This document shows, in pieces, positions 58,297 through 64,000 of a stretch of 64,000 bases of DNA. The notes under the pieces were generated by a model. The model made no database searches. It was not told the origin of the DNA and worked only from the letters and a program-made list of their open reading frames with translations. A program made the translations under genes and the position numbers. How positions within the stretch are numbered: the first letter of the stretch is position 1; every line of letters starts with the position of its first letter. Origin of the DNA: Siderastrea siderea (taxonomy: Eukaryota > Cnidaria > Anthozoa > Scleractinia > Rhizangiidae); contig OZ034968.1 in assembly GCA_964030785.1 (NCBI GenBank), forward strand, positions 54,719,730-54,783,729, written 5' to 3'.

Positions 58297-58748
58297 TCAT
58301 TTGTTGTAACTGCTCAGTGAATTAATTCCAACACCCTCTACCTTGACCGCCACCATTTGATCTGTTGTAAAACTGCCGCTTCTTCTTTCGTTCGCAATCA
58401 AGTGAACATCCGTTGGCTTGGCGATGTAATCATAAAAGAAATTCCACTCTTCGTTGATGGCACGCTTTGCGGTCTCTGAGAAATGGATGTCACTGTTCAA
58501 GTCTCTATTTCTCTCGGTGCCAAGTTTATTTTCTTGAGTGAAGAGGGAGAGGAATGTTGGTTGGCCGACCGAGTAAAGGTGCGCCATCGATGAATTTGGT
58601 AACGATTTCCACCACGCGGTAACTCCATTATTACGAATGACTCACTTGTTATTTCTTCCTTTCTTGCGCCATTGCCCAAATCCAGCACTCGAAAAATGTA
58701 AAGCATTTTCTTCAGTTTCCCTTTCCCACCACCACTCTCTGAACTCAT
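58297..58748 (-). pseudogene. Frame-disrupted coding remnant, unrecognised family
   Basis: ATG at 58748 starts a frame containing KLKKMLYIFRVLDLGNGARK. Near 58620-58640 the protein-like reading moves to another frame, TAWWKSLPNSSMAHLYSVGQ, which stays open to a TGA at about 58297 and contains EEWNFFYDYIAKPTDVHLIA. Together they would cover about 150 codons without an intron. A single indel is the simplest explanation; alternatively GTGAGT at about 58642 is a donor and the two parts are separate exons. No family recognised. Confidence 0.4.
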
Positions 58749-58759
58749 GGTGTCTTAAA

Positions 58760-60780
58760 AATTTTCAGGTTTGAAGCGACGTGTCTGCGTTGAAAGCGGT
58801 CACTGGAATCTCTTTATTGGCAACGAGAAAATATTTGCCAGATTATAGTCCCGTTGTTGAATACCACTTTCAGACCAAATTTATCCTCAATCACCCGCGT
58901 AGCACTACGAGTAATTACAAAATTAGTTTACTTATACTGTGAGATTATTTGATCATAATAATGTAATTTCCATAATTGTGTTTCATCTCCACTGTATTTA
59001 AACTATTTGAATAACAAAGGAAAATGAACCAGTGTTCCGGCATTTCAAGTTAAATGCCATTATAATTTAATCTACTGCAGCAGTAGCCTAGTTAGGGCCT
59101 CGTTTAGAGGAAACGTTTATGGATTTGCCATTTATCAATCGAGGCAGGGTTACAGCTAGGTATAGGACAACGAATGATTAAAAGTCTGGTCCTGAACGTG
59201 GCCTTTACAACCAGAATTGATTTTGTGATTATTCAACACCTTTTAATTGACGTCATCGTGGTAACTAGTTAACTACAAATAATTTTGAGAAAGTGGTTCT
59301 TTGCAAAAAAAAAAAAAAAAAAAAAAAATTCCAAGAGAAATATGTGCCTCTTCCTTTGCAGATGGTCGCTTTCCAGATCTCCAGTTTGAAATTTAAAACA
59401 AGTAAGCTAATGTCCTCGAACAAGGATTTCTTGCCTTTAAGCTTCCCACTTTCTTTTAAATGTGTTGTCGGGGTCAAAGTAATCCTTCAGGTCTTTTACT
59501 TTTCATGATGAGCTGTTGAAAAGAATCAACGTCTTCATTCAAAGGATGTAAAATTACCGTATTAAAAACTGTGTAGGGTACGAGGAACCAGCGGCCATAC
59601 TGCTGCCTTCAGAGCAAATTTATCCTGTGATAACAGGCGATTCGAATTCTTCCTTGTCAGTATTCGGTAAGGGTGATTGCTCGGACCTAAATGTGGTAAA
59701 ATGCCCATAAAAATACATCTTTTTTACTTGAAGCCTCAAAAATGGTGGTTAGCGTTTAAGTTCGAGGGAATTCTGTCATTTTTCCCAAGTATGTAAACTC
59801 GCGCGACTATTGAGACACTTCGAACATTTTACCTGAAGCGTGGAGCGACAACGCCGTAGCACGGTCGCGTGACGTCATGACTATCAAAATTGACTCGCAT
59901 GGTATGGTGCTCCGCTATAACATTTAACATTGAATTTCGGGCGTCGTAGTAGGTTAAACACCAAGGCCCAAATGCTATTGCTTTTCGCGACATTTACTTA
60001 TAGAGTACGAAAGAGAAAATAAAATAAGGGGCTCAGAAAACGTCAAATGCCCTGTCGTGGGAGTGCAAACTTGCTTACTTCTACTTGGAATGTTTAATAA
60101 GGGCTCTGCGATCGAGATTGCTTAGAGAATACCTTCCAACGCATGCACAGATGTTCTTAGGGTCCGTCACGAGCCTAAAGCGTTGGAGGCTTCTCGGGAT
60201 AATAACAACGTGTACTGCATAGTACTCATGAAATCTCGCTCATTGAAAGCGTTTACAGCCTTTTCATTGAACTTTTTTTTTTAATCAGTTGCATGAGTGT
60301 GATGTCTGAAAGAAAAATAATAATTAGTGGACGTTGCATTTTGTGAAAACCTGCAATGAAGGAAAGCACCGGCAAAAAAAAAAAATTCAAAAGAAATTCA
60401 CATAAAGACGCAAATTTCTGGCGACATTTACGTCAGTTTCATTTACACAATCTCTTTAAATCTCCCCACAGTTGGTTCTTTTTTTGTGCTGGGATAATAA
60501 TTAAGAATTAATCATCGCAACATCAGACAGCATCATGAATCCAACTCCAGAAAAATGCGTATTTTTATGTTTTTTTTTTCTTAAACTCAGTTTTTTAAGA
60601 AGTATTTTTGAAGGAGAATTTTGTTTCATTATACTTGAATTGTACCTAATAAACGGAAAGGAGTAACGGACTCTTCTCATTGTGTTCATCTGCCATTTAT
60701 GGGTTTTGGTTGTATTGATTTCTTACTCGACAAGGTTCCTTTCAATCAGGTGTATACATGAATGATTTTGTTTTCGTTCA
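58760..60780. other. Intergenic region
   Basis: No supported gene. A run of about 24 A residues lies at 59305-59328 on the plus strand with no obvious retrogene upstream. 59,905-59,930 ends with a TGCTCCGCTATAA word related to the repeat at 3.2 kb. Confidence 0.4.
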
Positions 60781-60781
60781 G

Positions 60782-60948
60782 TGCAACTAATTGAACCAGT
60801 CTCAGAAATTGAGCAGATATCCATTCCCCGAAAAAGGAAAAGCAGTGGCCAGCAATCTCGTTTTCAAGTAAAAAAGTGCTGCAAGTGGACACTACTGCTT
60901 TTTACAAACCTCGTTTTCTTATCCATTTTTAACACATTGCTATGGTAA
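60782..60948 (+). CDS. Candidate terminal exon with C-terminal hydrophobic tail
   Basis: The acceptor TTTTCGTTCAG is followed by a 167-nt frame (phase 1, like the introns of the 5.4-kb gene) reading LIEPVSEIEQISIPRKRKSS and then KKCCKWTLLLFTNLVFLSIF before TAA at 60946-60948. The basic stretch followed by ~18 hydrophobic residues at the extreme C-terminus resembles a tail anchor. AATAAA lies 61 bases after the stop. Upstream exons were not identified. Confidence 0.45.
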
Positions 60949-61008
60949 CTGTAAAGAGTTGACGCAAAACAAACACAAGTCGTTAAATTATTGATATTTG
61001 TTTTACTT

Positions 61009-61014
61009 AATAAA
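61009..61014 (+). terminator. AATAAA downstream of candidate terminal exon
   Basis: Canonical signal about 60 bases past the TAA at 60946-60948; it supports that exon being a 3'-terminal exon. Confidence 0.45.
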
Positions 61015-61259
61015 ATTCTACCAAATACTTCGAGCAAGGTAGTCACGGCTACATCAAAGCGGTAAGTCAAAACACTCTTTGTGTTTAGGGTGAAAAACCT
61101 GTCCAGAAGGAGGGGTAAAATGCAAATAAGAAAGACCAAAAAGATTACAGAGGTAATAAGTGCTATTTTTTTCGATAGGAAATTAATTGTTGGTTCAGGT
61201 TTATTGTAAGATCAGTGAAATTGTTTGGATTACAGATTCAAATTTTCTGCAAGAGATAG

Positions 61260-62350
61260 CGATGATTCTCTGAAAACGTTAGTTAAGTGAGAGAAGCTTT
61301 TGTTTTTAAACGGGGAAACACAACACATTCATTGATTCCAGTATTATAATGATTATTAACTCCTCAATACATTCCTCAGTTATTCGCGTGTAAGAGACAA
61401 GAATTTAAGAGAAACGGAAAAACTCCTCAGTTCACTTAATTTAGTTCGTGGTCATTAATAATTAATACTGACAATAATTTCGTTTTAAAAAAAAAAAGAT
61501 ACTCCAGTTCAGTTAAAAGTTTTCAAGAAGGCATGAATGGAGCCGTCACGAAAAAAAATAATACAATATTAGATGTGATCTTTCCATTTTTTCTTTAATT
61601 CTCTGAAGACGTTAGTTAAGTGAGAGAAGCTTTCGTTTTTAAACGGGGAAACACAACACGTTCATTGATTCCAGTATTATTATGATTATTAACTTCTGAA
61701 TACATTCCTGAGATTGACCCTTCGCACAAATGGCCTGAGTTCTTTCTGTTTAGATGTGTCAATGAAACTCGTCATTTTATTGACGGGAACGAAATCCAAC
61801 ATCAACAAATTTTAGGCATGGGGGCATTTCAGCATGCGAATGTCAGACCACCAGCGGCCTAAGTAGCCATGGCAACAAGCAGCTTCGCTTTTCATCGTGA
61901 TAAACGAGGTGAAAGCAGCAATTCTCTTCTAGTTTTTGTTTTCATGCGAGCTTCGTGCCCGTTTACGTACTAGTGCTCTCTCATTTTCTCGGATAGGCGA
62001 AAATAAACTCGACACAATTCAATTCTCTGAAAACGTTAGTTAAGTGAGAGAAGCTTTCGTTTTTAAACGGAGAAACAACACATTCATTGATTCCAGCATT
62101 ATAATGATTATTAACTTCTGACATGTCTGAGTACATTCCCCTGTCAGTTGTTCGCGTGTAAGAAACACGAATTTAAAAGAAACAGAAAAACTCCTCAGTT
62201 CACTTAATTTAGTTCGTGGTCATTAATAATTAATACCATAATTTTGTTTTGAAAAAAAAAATACTCCAGTTCAGTTAAAAGTTTACAAGAATGTATGAAT
62301 GGGGCCGTCACGAAAAAAATAATGTGCACGTGATCTTTCCATTTTTTCTT
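61260..62350. repeat. Three related tandem segments
   Basis: TTAGTTAAGTGAGAGAAGCTTT followed by AAACGGGGAAACACAACAC-type sequence begins three segments (about 61,270, 61,612 and 62,035). Segments 1 and 3 share a further ~250 bp (CTCCTCAGTTCACTTAATTT, CGTGGTCATTAATAATTAAT). Segment 2 diverges into CCCTTCGCACAAATGGCCT, which recurs at 62,960. Confidence 0.85.
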
Positions 62351-62667
62351 TACTCGTATGTGACATTTTATGAGCTATTGGTTACGAAGTGGTTGAAGCA
62401 ATAATTTATTGTCACGTAGTTTTTTTCGAAATTACTTTGGCTAAGTTGATTTGCTTTCCAGTGTTATTTTAAAGGTTACAGGTGCTGAAATATCACAGAT
62501 ATAACAAAAATACAAATTTAATATCGTCGCACTGTTTTTCTGCAGAAATCAAATTACTTTCCCCTAAGCATTAAACTCCTGATCATGCCAATTCAATTTT
62601 GCAATAACTTTGTATGCAAAACATATAGACAAGAAAACCTGTGGTTTATCAAAGACGGCCCCCTTGT

Positions 62668-62805
62668 AATATGGCAATCCACGAACCGTAAAGTTGATCC
62701 TAAAATGTGGCTATCAGCAAACCATAAAGTAGATCCCAATATATGGCCTTCCACGACCCATAAAGTTAATCTCAAAATATAACCATCCGCGAACTATAAA
62801 AATTT
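62668..62805. repeat. ~35-bp minisatellite, four units
   Basis: ATGGCAATCCACGAACCGTA, GTGGCTATCAGCAAACCATA, ATGGCCTTCCACGACCCATA and a weaker ATAACCATCCGCGAACTATA are each followed by AAGTTGATCCTAAAAT-like sequence. The 60-65 codon open frames on both strands are by-products of the period. Confidence 0.85.
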
Positions 62806-62959
62806 TCGATATTTTTCTAGAGCCGATCAAGTCAGCGTGATAAGAGGAACGAATGTTTTATCGTCAACTAATCACCAACTTTCAATTTTACATCCCACCT
62901 ACAGAGATAAGTGAAAACGCTCAATTATTTCTTTTGAACGGACAAGTGGTTATTAACCT

Positions 62960-64000
62960 TTCGCACAGATGGCCTTAGTTCTTTCTGTTTAGATGTGTCT
63001 TTTTAACGATTTGCAGTCTAGCCTCTCTGTCCACTTCTATCTCTTTTAATCATTCATATTTAAAACAGGGACTTCTTAATAAGGATTTTTAATATATATT
63101 TTTTATATTGACAACACTTGATAACACTATAACACTATATTTACACGTATGGCAATAGAAACGGATATCTGCGTCTTGGCCCGTAGTAGATTACACGCTT
63201 GATAACGAATTTAAAGTGGTTCTGAAAACGCTCTCTCATTTTCTGGATGGACGAAAATTAACTCGACACAATTACTCACACGAAATAGTTACAATTGAAA
63301 AACTCTTCTTACAATTCAAAAGTTTTCCTTAGGGAAAAAATTGCTATTCTACACTTACGGTGTCAATCGAAGTGTCTGTAAGCATGCATTTAAAGCCGGT
63401 ATGTAGGTCTTGACTCTGCGCATGGTAAATGACCGTTCTGGCGGCCCAGAAGACACAGGGATTGAAAGAAGAATAGTGAGAACTGTTGTTACATTTGGTT
63501 GCACTGAAAAATCCGATTAAGAAGCGTGTTCAAATAGTCAAGGATGAAGGTAAAGGATGAAAGAGTGAAGATAATATGAATTTTCTGTCAAATAAAGGAA
63601 AATCATAATAAGGGCGGCTGGCATGGCTGGTACACACTTAAATAACACCAGGAAGCTGTTAATTCCCCTTACACGGTCTTTGATGCATGTGGAAAAAATG
63701 AATTTGATGTTCCAAAATTTTCATTCATGCAAAATTTAGAGCTGGCTCATCAAAACAGCAACAAGAAAGCTTAAATTAACCTCTTAATACTGTTACTGTT
63801 AATTTCAGTACAGGCGCGTTTTTGTAGTGTCGCGAAGATTATAAGAAATAATTATCTGAGTAAACATATTACAGAGGTAAACATGGGCGAGCTTATTACA
63901 TTTGTATGGACTAGAGTTTCTGTAAGCATATATTTTAACCAGGATTTCTACTAAAGGATTGCCACAAATTGCATCAAATCAGAAATTTCTGAACAATTCT
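62960..64000. other. Intergenic region at the window end
   Basis: No gene seen. Contains short second copies of segments at 61.73 and 61.98 kb (TTCTTTCTGTTTAGATGTGTC, CTCTCATTTTCT-GGAT). Confidence 0.4.

Noticed and set aside
62585..62782. Repetitive small protein
   Set aside because: The frame simply follows the 35-bp minisatellite, and the opposite strand is open too.

Overview
The window looks like nuclear DNA of an anthozoan cnidarian, most likely a stony coral. The DNA is AT-rich, genes are sparse and split by GT-AG introns, and the spaces between them are full of old repeats: Penelope-like retroelements, foldback MITEs, tRNA-derived repeats and a degenerate ~107 bp satellite. The best-supported large gene is an innate-immunity or cell-death adaptor of a kind expanded in colonial marine invertebrates. 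The genus assignment is inference; no ribosomal or mitochondrial marker is present.

Layout. 1-3.3 kb is intergenic, with a tandem pair of ~0.75 kb and ~0.6 kb repeats that carry tRNA-Glu-like segments. 5.4-16.9 kb (+) is a nine-exon gene that I reconstructed by hand. Every internal intron is phase 1, and the 905-residue product reads: tandem death effector domains (DED), a TRADD-N-like domain, two related basic/coiled-coil exons, then one or two death-like helical domains. Its introns and 3' flank hold several small DNA transposons. 18.4-21.3 kb is a foldback MITE followed by nested Penelope-like elements. The younger copy (reverse transcriptase plus GIY-YIG, with a hammerhead-ribozyme-like tail) sits inside an older copy, and an inverted partner preserves the empty site.

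22.7-33.6 kb is a diverged tandem segmental duplication of about 4.5 kb per copy, with transposon insertions specific to copy 1. 34.7-35.4 kb and 53.5-53.8 kb hold related hairpin/MITE sequences. 36.6-46.8 kb contains more interleaved local duplications, including a duplicated candidate first exon (38.9 and 42.5 kb). 49.9-52.1 kb (+) holds a second convincing gene: a 455-residue ankyrin-repeat protein encoded in one exon, with SILK-like and RVxF-like protein phosphatase 1 docking motifs and a C-terminal PDZ ligand. 54.6-56.1 kb is a 1.4 kb inverted-repeat transposon that has collected a Penelope fragment and a tandem tRNA-derived repeat. 56.5-57.4 kb is an inverted duplication of a candidate promoter plus first exon. 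58.3-58.75 kb (-) is a frame-disrupted coding remnant. 60.8-60.95 kb (+) is a candidate terminal exon encoding a hydrophobic C-terminal tail. The last 3 kb is tandem duplicated, apparently non-coding DNA.

The two complete genes have no evident shared pathway. The DED/TRADD-N/death-like protein would act in the cytosol as a homotypic-interaction scaffold; the ankyrin protein would target PP1. All splice calls are by eye.
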